A stretch of DNA of 64,000 nucleotides from Psococerastis gibbosa (GCA_963971405.1 OZ020488.1:32817089-32881088); one strand, 5' to 3'; shown: positions 21,796-33,385, counted from the stretch's first letter. Numbers and translations: made by a program. Notes: generated by a model from the letters alone, not told the origin.

Positions 21796-22034
21796 TATAA
21801 ATAAATAAATAAATAAATAAATGAATAAGGACTTTTTGTTGTTTCTATTACTAAGCCAACCAACCTATGGGAGTTAGGGCTGTAAAGCCCTCTCTTACAC
21901 TCAACTAGGAAGACCCGGGACCCTCTGCTTTACATGCCCTCCGAAGCATGGCCAGAAAATGTAGCTAGTGTGAGACTCGAACCAACAACCTTTCGCGAGA
22001 AAGTCAGAGTCCGTACCACTACGTTACATGTCTT
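21796..22034 (-). mobile_element. SINE family S1, good copy
   Basis: On the minus strand: ACATGTAACGTAGTGGTACG (box A TAACGTAGTGG, one change from consensus), TTGGTTCGAGTCTC (box B), a body with GGCCATGCTTCGGAGGGC, and the end GGCTTAGTAATAGAAAC with AAAAAGTCCTTATTC and a (TTTA)n tail at the left. It abuts the 5' end of the LINE at 20725. Confidence 0.88.
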
Positions 22035-22589
22035 GACTGTACAATGTACATGCTATTTGTACAATGACAGGTAATATAGATGTAGTTGCGGTTTGAACAA
22101 TCATAACTCTTATTACTAACTCGGCCCGCCTCTTTAGCTTACATGTGAGAGCTAGTGGCTTAATGCAGGTAATACTCGCAGTATATACAGTATAGCATAG
22201 TGTCAAGACCCCCTATTTCATAGAAATCTCACGTCTATTATATACCCAGGCAGGATTGTATTATAATTTATCACGCAATGCGCTGCACAATAGCATATGC
22301 ATCACATATTTATATACCTAAGTTAACGTAATTTAATTTCATAATAATATCTATGTAAGGTACTGTAATATAGCGTATACTATTGTATAACCGAAATCAG
22401 AGGATTTAGAAACCAGCGACAATGCCCCGGATTGGCTTAGATTGTGGGCTCGAATACCGCCAAACCCGGATTTTTTTTAAATCCTCTAATATCGGTTATA
22501 ACGAGGAAGTTGCCTCTTCGACATAGTAAAGTAAATTCGTGTCGGGGTGGTACTACCCGTGGTTCAGGAGTTTTCAGGTTGCATCAACA

Positions 22590-22757
22590 GCCTCCTGTTT
22601 AACCTATCGACAGTCAGGCTTTACATGCCCTCCGGAGCATGGTAGTCAGAAGATAAATAATTGTACCACTAGAAAATTTTGGCATTCGGGTGGGACTCGA
22701 ACCAATCACCTTCTGGATGATAGTCCGAGTCGTTACCTCTACGCCATTCTGACTACT
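22590..22757 (-). mobile_element. tRNA-headed SINE, variant family S2
   Basis: The minus strand reads AATGGCGTAGAGGTAACGAC (box A TGGCGTAGAGG, a perfect match to the Pol III consensus), and GATTGGTTCGAGTCCCACC (box B). The body then shares only GGCATGTAAAGC with S1. The left end is uncertain. The 550 bp to the left (22035-22589) shows no further feature. Confidence 0.7.
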
Positions 22758-23785
22758 TACTCTTCGACATAAGTTAGTTTAATGTCAGTATTATAAACCA
22801 TATAATGCTGCAATGTATTGTATAACTTACTACAGTAAGAGTGCAGAAAGTCAACTTTTATTAGAAATATCGAAAGGAAGAGCAATAATTAAGAAATTAG
22901 CTGAAAAAGTAAGGTTTTCTCGACATTTTAACGTAAGCCAGTCGCCGTCTCTCCACTATCCCTTTTTTATACAAATCTAGTTATTATGAATAATCTTAAA
23001 TAAACCCCCAAAGAATGTAAATTAACTTTCGGGAATTGAAGCGGTAAGTTCCTGAAGAATTGCCAATGGGGGTATTTCATCTTTCTACATCCAAATTCCT
23101 CAAGGACAGCCCTACCATAGACACCCTATTTCATGATGTGAAATTTTATTTTGTACACCTATAAAATTTTTCCCTTCCAGTTGTCAAGTAATCTCACAGT
23201 GTTTCATTCACTAATTTTTTATTATGTGAATGCATCGCAGCATAATAAGAAGTGAATAGCATTAGAATATCATGCATCATCGCGTCTATGAGGGTCTATT
23301 ACCGTTCATTTATGTGGGCAAGTTAGTCAGATTAGGCTAAACGCAAACACAATTGAATAATAAGTGGCTGGAAGAATTATGTAAGTGTAAGCTACAGTAT
23401 GTATCACAGTTCGTAGTAAGAGATGACAACTGAATTCATAATTGAAGTGCACTTGAATGTCTCTGACAAGTGAACGAAAAGGACAAGAAGAATGAACTGA
23501 ACGAGGAACAAGTTGAAATCTAGGGCAGGATAATAAATTAAATAAGGAAAAAATGCCTTAAGTGACACTTTGAATACACCTGTCAAACATCTCTCCTGCA
23601 AGTGTAACTTTCAAGGGACTATTGGAGGGGGAACATCCTTATAAGTGTACAAATCAAATATCTCACGAAAAAAATGATCGTAGAGCCGTCAAAAATATCA
23701 CATCCAGAAACCAGAAATGCTCCTCGACAAAATTTTTTTTATATATGTGCCCGTCTAAAACACCATTCGGCCCCCTTAATATTCC
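22758..23785. other. Intronic sequence with one dispersed repeat (D1) near 23120-23205
   Basis: The segment TGTGAAATTTTATTTTGTAC and ACCTATAAAATTTTTCCC matches D1 copies at 46370, 54733 and 57970. Nothing else recognised. Confidence 0.4.
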
Positions 23786-24076
23786 TACTTACTTACACGC
23801 CCGGATTGGTGTGCAAGTGGACAATAATAATATATGCCGACATTGTGCGATGGAGGCCGAAAGTGGATGGCACATTCTTGCCGGGTGCCATGTAATCTGG
23901 CGCCCAAGACTCGAACATCTGGGGTGTACTATTGCTGCTGACGGCTGGGCTCCAGTAGTCCAACCCGTGGCTATGGTGAGATTCGCGGAGGCAGTGGGGC
24001 TCGACTAGTGCGACTGGGGGACCTATGGACCCAAATTGTGGCCTGGGTCCCGACTACAAAATACTAACACTACTAC
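23786..24076 (+). mobile_element. LINE C-terminal domain and 3' UTR
   Basis: The frame ending at TAG 24006 encodes LHARIGVQVDNNNICRHC and SGWHILAGCHVIWRPRLEH: the Cys-Cys-His-Cys C-terminal domain of an I/R1-like LINE. The 3' UTR (GACCTATGGACCCAAATTGT) matches the relic at 13850-14116 and ends AACACTACTAC. The next base starts an opposing LINE end. Confidence 0.7.
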
Positions 24077-24292
24077 TTACTAGCCCAACGCCCCCCCCCC
24101 CCTTGGCAGGTTACCATTTGGTGACGCGCTGACCAGTATCTCCCAGAAGATGTCGTCCGTTTGGGCTTCCCCGTCTTCTACTAGGGCTGGGCACTCGGCA
24201 CTCGGGTGGATGTTGTGCGTTCATTTCGCCTTCGTTACACATGGGGCAGTTGTCCGAATATTCTAATTCTAATAATTTGTTGACTTGTATAA
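24077..24292 (-). mobile_element. I/R1-type LINE 3' end, same family as 1313-2074
   Basis: On the minus strand it encodes CPMCNEGEMNAQHPPEC (zinc-binding C-terminal motif) and ends CTGGTCAGCGCGTCACCAAA, then the GGGCGTTGG(G)CTAGTAAGT terminus, interrupted by a C run. The left border is tail to tail with the LINE at 23786-24076. Its 5' side is cut by the MITE at 24301. Confidence 0.75.
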
Positions 24293-24300
24293 CTATCTGT

Positions 24301-24493
24301 CAGGGACGGATCCTTGGGGGGGGGGGGGCGACTGCCCCCACCGCCCCCCCCCCCCCGAGAAAAATAGCTTTATACTAGATAGAATGGACTTTTGAAGGAA
24401 ATGAAGAGAAATTGTTACTCAAGTAAGGGAAACGCGTTATTTTTCAGGTCACCGCCCCCCCCCCCCCGAAAACTTTTTCTGAAACCGTCCCTG
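24301..24493. mobile_element. 193-bp hAT MITE
   Basis: The ends are CAGGGACGG / CCGTCCCTG, perfect inverted repeats, with a perfect 8-bp duplication CTATCTGT (24293-24300 and 24494-24501). Both halves carry long C/G runs. No coding capacity. Confidence 0.92.
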
Positions 24494-24738
24494 CTATCTG
24501 TAGAGCATAGGTGTAAACTACCTATTATAGACAAGTGCATATGTACATATTAATAATGTATATGAAATTATGAATAAATTCATAGCTTTGTACCAAAACC
24601 ATTTTTACAAACAAATGATAAATGGCGCTTACTGTAGCTCACCTTCGCCTTGATTGCCCTGCCTATTCGGTTGAGTAAACTTCCTTCCTCCCTCTGTGTT
24701 TTTTGAAAAATAAAATAACAGCCACCGCTGCTGTTATT

Positions 24739-25609
24739 GCTTTCAAATTTATACGTAGTATAAGGAAAGCTTTGTGACGGTCCAAATTTTCTGTTCCGAG
24801 ATTTCAACGGATTTACACATTTTAAGGTCCCAGGAACCCAAAAAAGTGTTTTTTACGAAATGTCTGTCTGTCGTTTTGTCTGTCGTTCTGCCTGTCGTTC
24901 TGTCTGTCTGTGCGTCGATTTCCGGGCAAAGTACTCGCTCGATTTTGATGAAATTTGGCATGTAGGTTCACAAAAATCATACCTCGAGACAATTATATTT
25001 TTATTTTGGGCTAACTCCATTTAGGGGGGTTTTATTCTTTAAAAACTCCAGAAAAACGTCTAAAAAAATATTTCTCAAAAACGGCTCCAACGATTTCTTT
25101 TAAATTCACATATGTTGTAGTCGTCATTAATGTTGATAAAATGCGGGGGTCGCTTGCCCCTTGATAGTTTGGTTCTGGGGGTAAAAAAATAGAAATAACT
25201 AAATGTTAATAAAAAATGATTAAAAAATAATTTTTCTGCGAAATCTATCGATGATTTCTACCTTCAGGCATCTTTCAGGTGTTAAATTGAGTGTTAAATT
25301 GAGTAACGAAACCGGACAGGTTGCTTTCCCAAAAAACTATTTGGTTTTGTGCAAAAAAAATGTTTTTGAAAAAATTCACGGTCAAATGCATTGCGTGCCC
25401 TGCTATTATTGCTGTGTGGTAATGTGTTGGTCTGACCTATCTAGAATTTACCTCACCTCCAGTGACGTCAGTTGGACACCCCCCCCCCCCCACCCCCGAG
25501 ATGCCTGAAATTTAACTATAGGAAAATTAATTACCATGAATTACTCATTTGCTCTATCTACTAATTGATAAATTGGAAAGTATGTTCGAGTAAACTCGGA
25601 CCGGTTCTT
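24739..25609 (+). mobile_element. HINE copy C, full length
   Basis: It starts GCTTTCAAATTTATACGTAG and ends CGAGTAAACTCGGACCGGTT-CTT. The GTCT run here is altered to TGTCTGTCGTTYTGYCTGTC-type units (24860-24910). It has an internal duplication GTGTTAAATTGA (about 25278-25301) and a C run at about 25479-25490. Flanking bases are TT on both sides, no duplication. Confidence 0.88.
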
Positions 25610-26446
25610 TTTTTCTGCGAGTCTCTGCCCTTTTACTTGTTCTTTATTAATTCCCTGCGGAGACCCGCGCAAAAACAGGTAACAATTTCTTATTAGGCTC
25701 CGCTAATTACTTATTACATGCCGTATGTATAAGTATGACTAATACGAGTATAAAGTCGATTTTGTATTTCTGCCCATAAAAAAAGAGAAATGTTTACCCT
25801 AATGGCCGGACTTTATGACTTATGTTACCAACAGCTGCCTAATTAATGAGAGATGTACCCGCGACATTAAATGCGTAATTAGGTCTAAGTCTGTAGGCAC
25901 TGAGCCTCTTATGAAGTTTTTTACTGCTATGGAGAAATCTTCATTTCTTATTCGCCCAGTAATTTTATGCAAGACAATGCCTGTATGAATGATGTATCGG
26001 ACTTATACCGTACTAGTTATTTCCAATGTAATTTTCACAAAATATGCACAGTATCGTACGTCCGTTAATTGCTATTGCGTTATGCCGTTATACCGTTGTA
26101 TCGGATATTCCCTCTATTGTCTTTACTTGTAACCGTTTCGAAGGGTTTAGTAATAGGAATAGGAATATATTGCAGATATTTACAAACCGTGGATATGAGA
26201 CCGATGTGTAAAAGGCAACATTAATAAAATAGAATAGGTCGCGCCTAACCATAAGCTAAGTATTGCCAATAGTGGGCAAACGTGGGGGGAAATGTTAAAG
26301 GAAATACGACCAGGTTTACATTTTTTCTGCTCCTGCAAACATGACAACAGAAATGTTGCACAGAAGTTCTGCGCACTTGGCCGTTGCGTCACAACTGCGG
26401 GAATCGTTAATTGCCTGAGGCTCAGTTGACAATCTTGTACATTTGA
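25610..26446. other. Intronic sequence, nothing recognised
   Basis: AT-rich, no supported feature. Confidence 0.35.
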
Positions 26447-26590
26447 TTTCTTTCCTATTTGTACGTTAGTATAAGGAATGCTTTGCGATGGTCGAAATGC
26501 TTGATTTCGAGATTTCAACGAATTTATACGTTTTGAGGTCCCAGGGACCTAAAAAGTATTGTTTTTCTTGCAAAATGTCTGTCGGTAAGT
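26447..26590 (+). mobile_element. HINE 5' fragment (old)
   Basis: TTTCCTATTTGTACGTTAGT, ATAAGGAATGCTTTGCGATG, GATTTCAACGAATTTATACG, and GCAAAATGTCTGTCGG follow the order of the HINE 5' end. The rest is missing. Confidence 0.65.
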
Positions 26591-26871
26591 GTGTACGGTG
26601 CGTTTGGAAAAGTCTGACAATCAGTCATTTGGCTAGGACCTAGACCAACTGATGGCAGGCTCTGATTTGGCGGCACCCTGATTATGATTGGGTAGAGCAA
26701 CTCATAAACTGCCAAGTAGTATACTGAGCGGTTAAACAGACTTTGGTCTAAGGAAGTTATGTAAGCGAATTTGGAGATGGGCACCCTAGCATTGGGTGTC
26801 TGAAACTCTAAAATAATAAAGGCAAATGGCCTGTTTGTCATTACTTAGAGGAATTGCAATATTAATATCGA

Positions 26872-26976
26872 CTTCGATGGCCAGGTGGTAACGTGCTTGC
26901 ACTTGTGCGAGTCTTTACACGCCATGCAATCGGAGACGTGTCGTACTCATCACGGGTAATAACCTACAGAGGCGAC
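26872..26976 (+). mobile_element. SINE-like repeat S3, copy 1
   Basis: TCGACTTCGATGGCCAGGTG and GTAACGTGCTTGCACTTGTG are shared with 33386 (same strand) and 53882 (inverted). GATGGCCAGGTGG resembles a Pol III box A with one mismatch and GATCGGAGAC-type sequence a weak box B, so a tRNA origin is possible but unproven. Confidence 0.55.
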
Positions 26977-26984
26977 TGAAAAGG

Positions 26985-28044
26985 TAATAATAATAATAAT
27001 AATAAATCCGTGTAATTTCTTTACATTTTTTCTCGGTACATATATAAAGTAGTGCCCCCTCATGTCATGGGCGTGCGAGGGTAGCACTAAACTAAGACTA
27101 CGGTATTATATATATTTACTTAGATTATTAAAAATAAAATATTATTAAAATTAAAAAATTAGAAACAAACAATTACTCATTACAACTATTGTAATTTGTC
27201 GTCGCATTACTATTGTAATTTGTCCAGTTCTTTCCTCGTCCATATTCTAATGATTGTCTTGTAAATAGCTGTTCTTGTGTTCTTGTCTGTGTTGTCGTTG
27301 TCTACTGTGGGATACTCGTGTTTGTTAGAGTGTAAGTCCTTAGTGAGTAAGTTGTACAGGGTCGTTGCCTTATATCGTAATGATCGTCTTGAGTTTGTCA
27401 GGTTCCAGTGGGGAAGGGGGAGAGTATGGTAGGCTGTTGATCTTGTTGTGTGTTGTCTTGCATTATTACGTGTGTTTATTGTTGCAATATGTTTTGTGGT
27501 AAACATTAGCAAATTTTTATTGTATAGGAGGTTTATGGGCAGCAGTTTATTCATTTTATATATTGTGTTTGAGTGTGACCATCTATGGCTTCTTGTGAGA
27601 GTTTTTACTGTATAATTTTGTGCCGTTCGTAATGGTTGAATATGGGTCGCTGCTGCTCCCCCCCATATGCCTATGCAGTAACTTAGTTTGGCTTGGTACC
27701 ATGCTTTATATAGAGTGATTAACGCTGATTGTGGGAAAAACCGCCGTAGATTGTATAATATGTAGCTGATAGATCGGAGGTTTTTTTGTAATTTATCAAT
27801 GTGTGGTTTCCATGTCAACTTGTTGTCTATGGTGATACCCAAGTACTTGATTTCGTTTATTTCCTCAATTATTTGGCCATTATATATCAGATTTCTATTT
27901 ACACTGTTGGTTTGTCGGTAGCTGGGGTACATGACCTTGGTCTTTTTTAGATTAGGTATTAGTTTATGTTGTTTTATCCAGGTCATGACTTTTTTTGTAT
28001 CATTTTCGATTTCTTGTTGGAGTCTTTCGCTATCAGGGGCTCTC
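26985..28044 (-). mobile_element. LINE, reverse-transcriptase C-terminal half, truncated at the catalytic motif
   Basis: The minus frame from about 28044 to a stop near 27207 encodes DSERLQQEIENDTKKVMTW, YLGITIDNKLTWKPHIDKL, IWGG, LLPINLLYNK and a basic C-terminus ending RKELDKLQ. This is the region downstream of the YxDD palm motif in Jockey-like LINEs. The frame is intact for about 280 codons. The 3' UTR runs left to an (ATT)n tail at about 26985-27004. The same frame continues rightward past 28050 as an artefact of the antisense neighbour. Confidence 0.85.
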
Positions 28045-28049
28045 ATGGG

Positions 28050-29065
28050 CGCCGATGATATGGCGCTAGTAATAGCAAACAAAGATATCAATGAGGCGAC
28101 TGTACACATGAACCTCGCCATAAGAAAACTGCAGGCACTCTCACACGACCTCGGACTAACTATAAATAGCAAAAAAACCAAAATCATGCACATACGAAAC
28201 AGGGGACCTTTGCAAATAAAAAACAAATATTTATTCCATACACACGATTGCCTGCACAGAATAAAAATAGAAAATTGTAAATGCGAAGACAAAATTGAAG
28301 TAGTAGAAGAGCATAAGTACCTAGGTCTGCAAATTGACAGTAGAATGACGTGGGAAAACCACATAGAAAGACTATGCAAACGACTACGCTCAGGGAGTGC
28401 GGCTTTGGCACGATTAAATTATGGAGTACCTTTTAAAACCATTAAATTAGCGTACCACGCCCTGGTCGAATCCATAGTAAGCTACGGTATAACAGTATAC
28501 TTCAAAGATAGAAATACATACACCTACAAATTAGAAATGATACAAAAGCGAATAATAAAAAACATGTTATCAAATAAAATTAACAAGAAATACAAAGAAT
28601 ACGACGAAAAATTCAAACATGCTAGCATTTTGCCAATAACAAAATTATTCAAGTATAAATTAATAAGAGATAACTATTTTAAAAAAGAGTACCAAATAGA
28701 TGATAAAGGGAAGTATAATACAAGAAACCCAAAAAAGCTTAAGTTTGAGATAACATATAACAAATATGGAGAGAGATTAAACAAAGTACTTATACCAAAG
28801 ATATTAAATGAACTTCCCCCCCAAATGAAAAAATTTAAACAGATGGGTGAGTTAAAAGCGGGTATAAAAAGATGGCTGGTCAATGGGAGTTAATAATAAT
28901 AATAAAAACTGACATTAAAATAACAAGTTAAAATAAAAATAAAAATAAAATAAACATTATAAATAAATAACAAAAATAAATGATTAAGCCTTGTTTAGCA
29001 GCACTGTATGAGTCTTTTGTCCCAAATAAGCGCTAGCTTGGGGATTCGGGATGTTATTATTATGT
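28050..29065 (+). mobile_element. LINE, reverse-transcriptase C-terminal half, head to head with its neighbour
   Basis: It starts at GADDMALVIANKD, which carries the catalytic Asp-Asp pair of the RT palm (first residue changed from the usual Tyr or Phe). It continues with LGLTINSKKTKIMH, YLGLQIDSRMTWENHI, SYGITVYFKDRN, LFKYKLIRDNYF and LNELPPQMKKFKQMG to a stop at 28891. It is uninterrupted for about 280 codons, so it is fairly young, and clearly a different family from the minus-strand LINE. The 3' UTR ends near 29065 after TTATTATTATG. Confidence 0.85.
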
Positions 29066-29997
29066 ATTGTATTTTTGAAATATATGCTCCTTGTCCAGGG
29101 AATTCATCAGGAAATTGGCAGTGCTCTACACATTTCAAGTGGCTAGTCGTAAAAAGGAATTAATTATCATTTTCGTCTAGTCTAGTAGTAGCTAACAAGC
29201 AATACAGGTCCATTGAAACAACAACCTGATACAATTAAGCTAATTTTAATATACATTTTATTGTAACATTGTAGCTTATCTATATCTGATTCTTTTAAGA
29301 TAAGCAATATAGTAATATCATATGATAATAAGCGTGTTACTACGATCGTGGCCGGTTGGCAGGTTGTGCGGGTGAAAACGGAAGTGGCGGCACGAGCAAC
29401 GTGATATCCGATCGTGGCAATAGACACGGCGACGCTTTTGGCTATCAACCGGGTCAAAAGGTACGCATGCGCGAAAACAATTTCATCTATTCCATTTTCA
29501 CACTGGCTATTATAATAATTTATACTTAGTGTATACTGCATATCCATTGGGTAAGATAACCTAAGCACGCACACCCAGCTTGGCGCCAAAATATGCTGGT
29601 AGCAATAATCTGTACGATACAGCATTAGTAGTTTATTGTTGTTTTGATTGCGGGCTACTAATTTCTGGGCTTATTTAGGCTATATTTTAAGTTTTCCATA
29701 GCCCGCTATTCCACTTTTAAATTTTTCATCAATAATCGATGAGATTTTTTTCTTTACTCTGTATGTCATTGTCCATTTTAACTTCCGCATGTTAAAATTG
29801 ATCAATCATCATAAAATCGTAAAATCACGTTTTGGAAACAATAACTATATATTTAAGGTCTGGGGTCTGGCCATTTCCTACATAGCCCTTACCTATTCGA
29901 GCTCTTTCCTCCCTCTCTGTGGTATTGTGAAACAAAATAACAACGACCGATTCCACCGATACCTTTTTTCTACGAGCCACCGGTCCCTCCATCTGTC
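29066..29997. other. Intronic sequence, one MITE-related fragment
   Basis: GTTAAAATTGATCAATCATC at about 29791 resembles the centre of the Harbinger-like MITE at 21291-21670 (GTTAAAATTGATCAATGATC). Nothing else recognised. Confidence 0.4.
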
Positions 29998-30330
29998 CTT
30001 AAATAAACCCCATCCCCCACTTCACTACCGAAATGTCAAAAATAAGGAAGGTGGAAAAGAACTAAAGTAGTTTGAACATTTCAAATTAATATTAACCCCT
30101 CAAAAAACGCTGCTGAAAAAGGCCTATTATCGCCGAAAATCGGCAAAATTGGGCGCACCCCCAAAGTCGAACCCCTGGCCCTATCACATCAAGTATAGCA
30201 TGGCCAGAAAGAGGAAGAATAGGCGAAGACATGGGTATAATTTAAATTAAGTTAGGCCTTCTAAATCTGCCCAAAAAGTTGCTTTAAAGCCGCCCATGCA
30301 ATTTAAATGGGGTTTCAGTTCACCTGTGTC
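29998..30330 (-). repeat. Dispersed repeat D2, copy 1
   Basis: The reverse complement contains TTTTTGGGCAGATTTAGAAG, ACCCATGTCTTCGCCTATTC, CCTCTTTCTGGCCATGCTAT, and TTCAAACTACTTTAGTTC, in the order found at 39530-39775 and 40080-40365. Family unknown, no coding capacity. Confidence 0.7.
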
Positions 30331-30528
30331 GCGTGTCGGACCAGCCCAACTCACTGCCCTGCTAAAATCTGAGTGTGGTGCGCCTGAAGAAGTGTTCAGT
30401 TAACTCTATCTCATTTCATATCTATTTCTTTCTTTCTTCTTTCTAGCGAGCGTGTCGCGTGTCGCACCAGCCCAACTTACTACCCTGCTGAAATCTGTGT
30501 GTGGTGCGCCTAAAGATGTTTTCACTTC
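30326..30528 (+). repeat. 126-bp tandem duplication
   Basis: GTGTCGCGTGTCG, ACCAGCCCAACT, CCCTGCTGAAATCTG and GTGTGGTGCGCCT occur at 30326 and again at 30452 with about 90 percent identity, separated by a T/C-rich linker. The following 1 kb (30529-31493) shows nothing else recognisable. Confidence 0.7.
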
Positions 30529-31507
30529 AAAAATTATTTTTATTTACCATAACCTACCCTTAGTGGGGTACCAATATTAATAAGAATGAGGGATTGAGGG
30601 TAGTAAAATAAATAAATAAATAAATACTTCGGGAAATTTATATTTTTTCTTTTTCATATCCGCAATTTTGTATTCGCCGCCGAAGCAACCAAAGTTTAGT
30701 ACCGAAGCATGTATAACGTATAACCTCGATTTCGAAAGTAAAAAATGTCACTTACGCGGTTTTGCTTACGATTTGTTATATGCATAATATACAGTACATT
30801 GAGTCCCGCTCTGTTAAGATTTTTCTCGATTCGCTTTTCCGCATTTAATGTCCAGAGGAGGTTGCATCCTAAACCGAAGTCAATTTAATGACTGTGTTAT
30901 ATGCCATATAGGCCTAATACCGCATTAAAAATTGATAATTGTATATGAAAAACTTCTACGAATAGCGCCCAAATTGACCTCAACGTCTATCCGCGTTTGG
31001 AATCTTTTTTTAAACGTTACCGTCGCAAAGTGACCCTAAAGGTCGTATGGCCAGTTTTAGTTGCCAATTCCCACAGCTTGGATACCAGGCTTATGTATGG
31101 CACTGTCCAACACGCCTAGCTATTCTTATGAATATTTCAAGAGCACTGGCTCATCTAATATGCGTGAACGCTCCTCATGAGCAAATGCTTGAGATTGCAC
31201 AATTTTTAATTGTAATAGCCACCATTTTACACGTGGTATCTGAAGCGAGAACAGAAGCCCCTCTAATTACGCATACATTATATAGACAAAATTGTTTAAC
31301 TGTGCATTTTATTGCATTCTGAACATCTCTCCGACAACAAACGGAAGCACACGTTTTGGTTTGCGTCATTTTTATTTTTAGGAGACCGAATTTTTTAACT
31401 CTTACTGTCCACCAAATGCAGGGGTAATGTAATAAACGTAGCAGAAATTTCAAAATATAATGAATGAGATAGTAAATTTGACGAAATTAATAAATTCCTC
31501 CTTTCGC

Positions 31508-31578
31508 TTACTTACTAGCCAACGCCCACCCTTGGCATCTGAGCCATTTGGTGACGCGCTGACCAGTATAGACGAGCT
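31508..31578 (-). mobile_element. 71-bp LINE micro-insertion
   Basis: It is flanked by a perfect 14-bp duplication ATTCCTCCTTTCGC (31494-31507 and 31579-31592). The minus strand reads ACTGGTCAGCGCGTCACCAA, CCAAGGGTGGGCGTTGGCTA and GTAAGTAA: the extreme 3' end of the I/R1-type LINE present at 1313-2074. Confidence 0.93.
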
Positions 31579-31744
31579 ATTCCTCCTTTCGCAACCACAA
31601 AGATATGACAATTTAACAAAAGCTACACGCTTTATAAGCAGTAAGTAAGTTCACATTTTCTCACATGAAATATTATTACTTTAAAAAAAGACGATGAAGT
31701 TCATTAAACATATATTACAGAATGGTGGTAAATCAGTCGCGTAA

Positions 31745-31850
31745 ATAATCTGCTTTTGGATAAAACTTGAATTTTTTTAATGCCTTTTTTGGTCTGATCA
31801 TTTTCTTATTGTTGCGGTTGTGGAACGAGGAATTAATCATTTTCGTCCAA
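31745..31850 (-). repeat. Dispersed repeat D3, copy 1
   Basis: The reverse complement has AATGATTAATTCCTCGTTCC, ACAACCGCAACAATAAG, AAAATGATCAGACC, as in 38178-38300, 56925-57010 and the inverse at 57105-57205. The 540 bp to its right (31851-32389) shows no further feature. Confidence 0.55.
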
Positions 31851-32389
31851 AATATACTGCTATTCCCGAGTTACAAAATAATTTGGACATTCCTCGTGCG
31901 TAATGCCCAGTTATAAATAATTGAATAAACCTTAAGTTTCACAATATTTCTGATTACCTGAATTTCTTTATAGTCCTCTTTGACTACCTGGATGGCCGCT
32001 GGCCCATCATATTTTATGATTTAGTTCGACTGCATATATGCCAGTTTTAAAAAGGCTCTTCAGCAACCGGCATCATTTATTTTAATTTAAGCATGAATCA
32101 TGTCTAATTATACTAGTACATTGTGTGTGCTTCCCTCCTAAGTTTGAGAGCACGCCATAGTTTACTTGCCTAGCGTCAAGGGCTTTATTTTCAACTAAGC
32201 AAATTAGTTTAGTTTTACACTCAAAAGAAACTTACTGTTGTTCCTTTAGTAACGCCTATTCGAAACGTGCAATCGCAATTGATCCGTACAATTTATAAAA
32301 CTAAAGAACTTTGGGGGGAACATAATGTTGTTGACGGATTGAATTGCAATGATTTTTAAATAGAGCAATGTACAGAGGAGTATAGTAAT

Positions 32390-32980
32390 AAGAACCGGTC
32401 CGAGTTTACTCGAACATTCATTCCAATTTATGAATTAGTAGGGAGAGAAAATGATTAATTTCATGGTAAATAATTCTCCTATGGTTAAATTTCGGATATC
32501 ACGGGGGGGGGGGGGGGTGTCCACCTGACGTCACTGGAGGTGAGGTAAATTCTAGATAGGGCAGACCAACACATTACCACACAGCAATAATGGCAGGGCA
32601 CACAATGCATTTGAGCGCGAATTTTCTATCATTTTTTTCAAAAAAAATATATATATATAATTTTTTTTTCTGCAAAACCAAATATTTTTTTGGGAAAGCA
32701 ACCTATCCGGTTTCGTTACTCAATTTAACACCTAAAACATGCCTGAAGGTAGAAATCATCGATAGAAAGGTTTCGCAGAAAAATTATTGTTTAGTCACTT
32801 TTCATTAAAATTTACTTATTTTTATTTTTTTACCCCCAGGAGCAAACTATCAAGGGGCAAGCGACCCCCCGTATTTTGTCAACATTAATAATGACTACCA
32901 TATATGAGAATTTAAAAGAAATCGTTGGAGCCATTTTTGAGAAATAATTTTTTTATATGTTTTTTGGAAACCCCCTCCTC
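32390..32980 (-). mobile_element. HINE copy F, 5' end lost
   Basis: It begins AAGAACCGGTCCGAGTTTAC in reverse orientation, with a G run at 32503-32517 and the TACCCCCAGGAGCAAACTAT block. It breaks off near 32970 in the T-rich section where a SINE head begins, so the GTCT run and 5' hairpin are missing. Confidence 0.85.
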
Positions 32981-32984
32981 CCCC

Positions 32985-33040
32985 TGTGGGACTCGAACCA
33001 ACTACCTTCGAAGTCCGTGCCACTACTCTACATGTCCTTA
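32985..33040 (-). mobile_element. SINE S1 head fragment
   Basis: The minus strand reads GGACATGTAGAGTAGTGGCA and GTTGGTTCGAGTCCCACAG: box A and box B of family S1 with a shortened spacer, cut off at HINE copy F. Confidence 0.75.
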
Positions 33041-33385
33041 TGACTGAACGGTGTGTTGTTGGCACGTTTCTCTTACTAAACGGTTCTGTATATTACGATA
33101 TCTCCATGGCATTTCTCATTCATCAAATTACTGAAAAATGTGGGCCCACACACTGAACGTGACCCCAGCCGACAAAATTACAAGGTCAGCATACATGGGT
33201 TGTTTCTTCAGTTGCTATAGGAGATTGACCTCGCCGTTCGACAATAAACCAAGTACCGTACCGGTGAGATACCATAATAAGTCTGATTTTGATTAGACTC
33301 GATGGGTTACCAATAATTAAGGTACTATTGACGAATAGTCGTTGGTTTTATTGAAAGCACGACGAATTGGAGAAACACTGTATTT

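Noticed and set aside
27931..28379. Two long overlapping frames across 28050 on opposite strands, as if one gene each
   Set aside because: The extensions past the junction are antisense shadows of the other LINE; homology stops at about 28044 and 28050.
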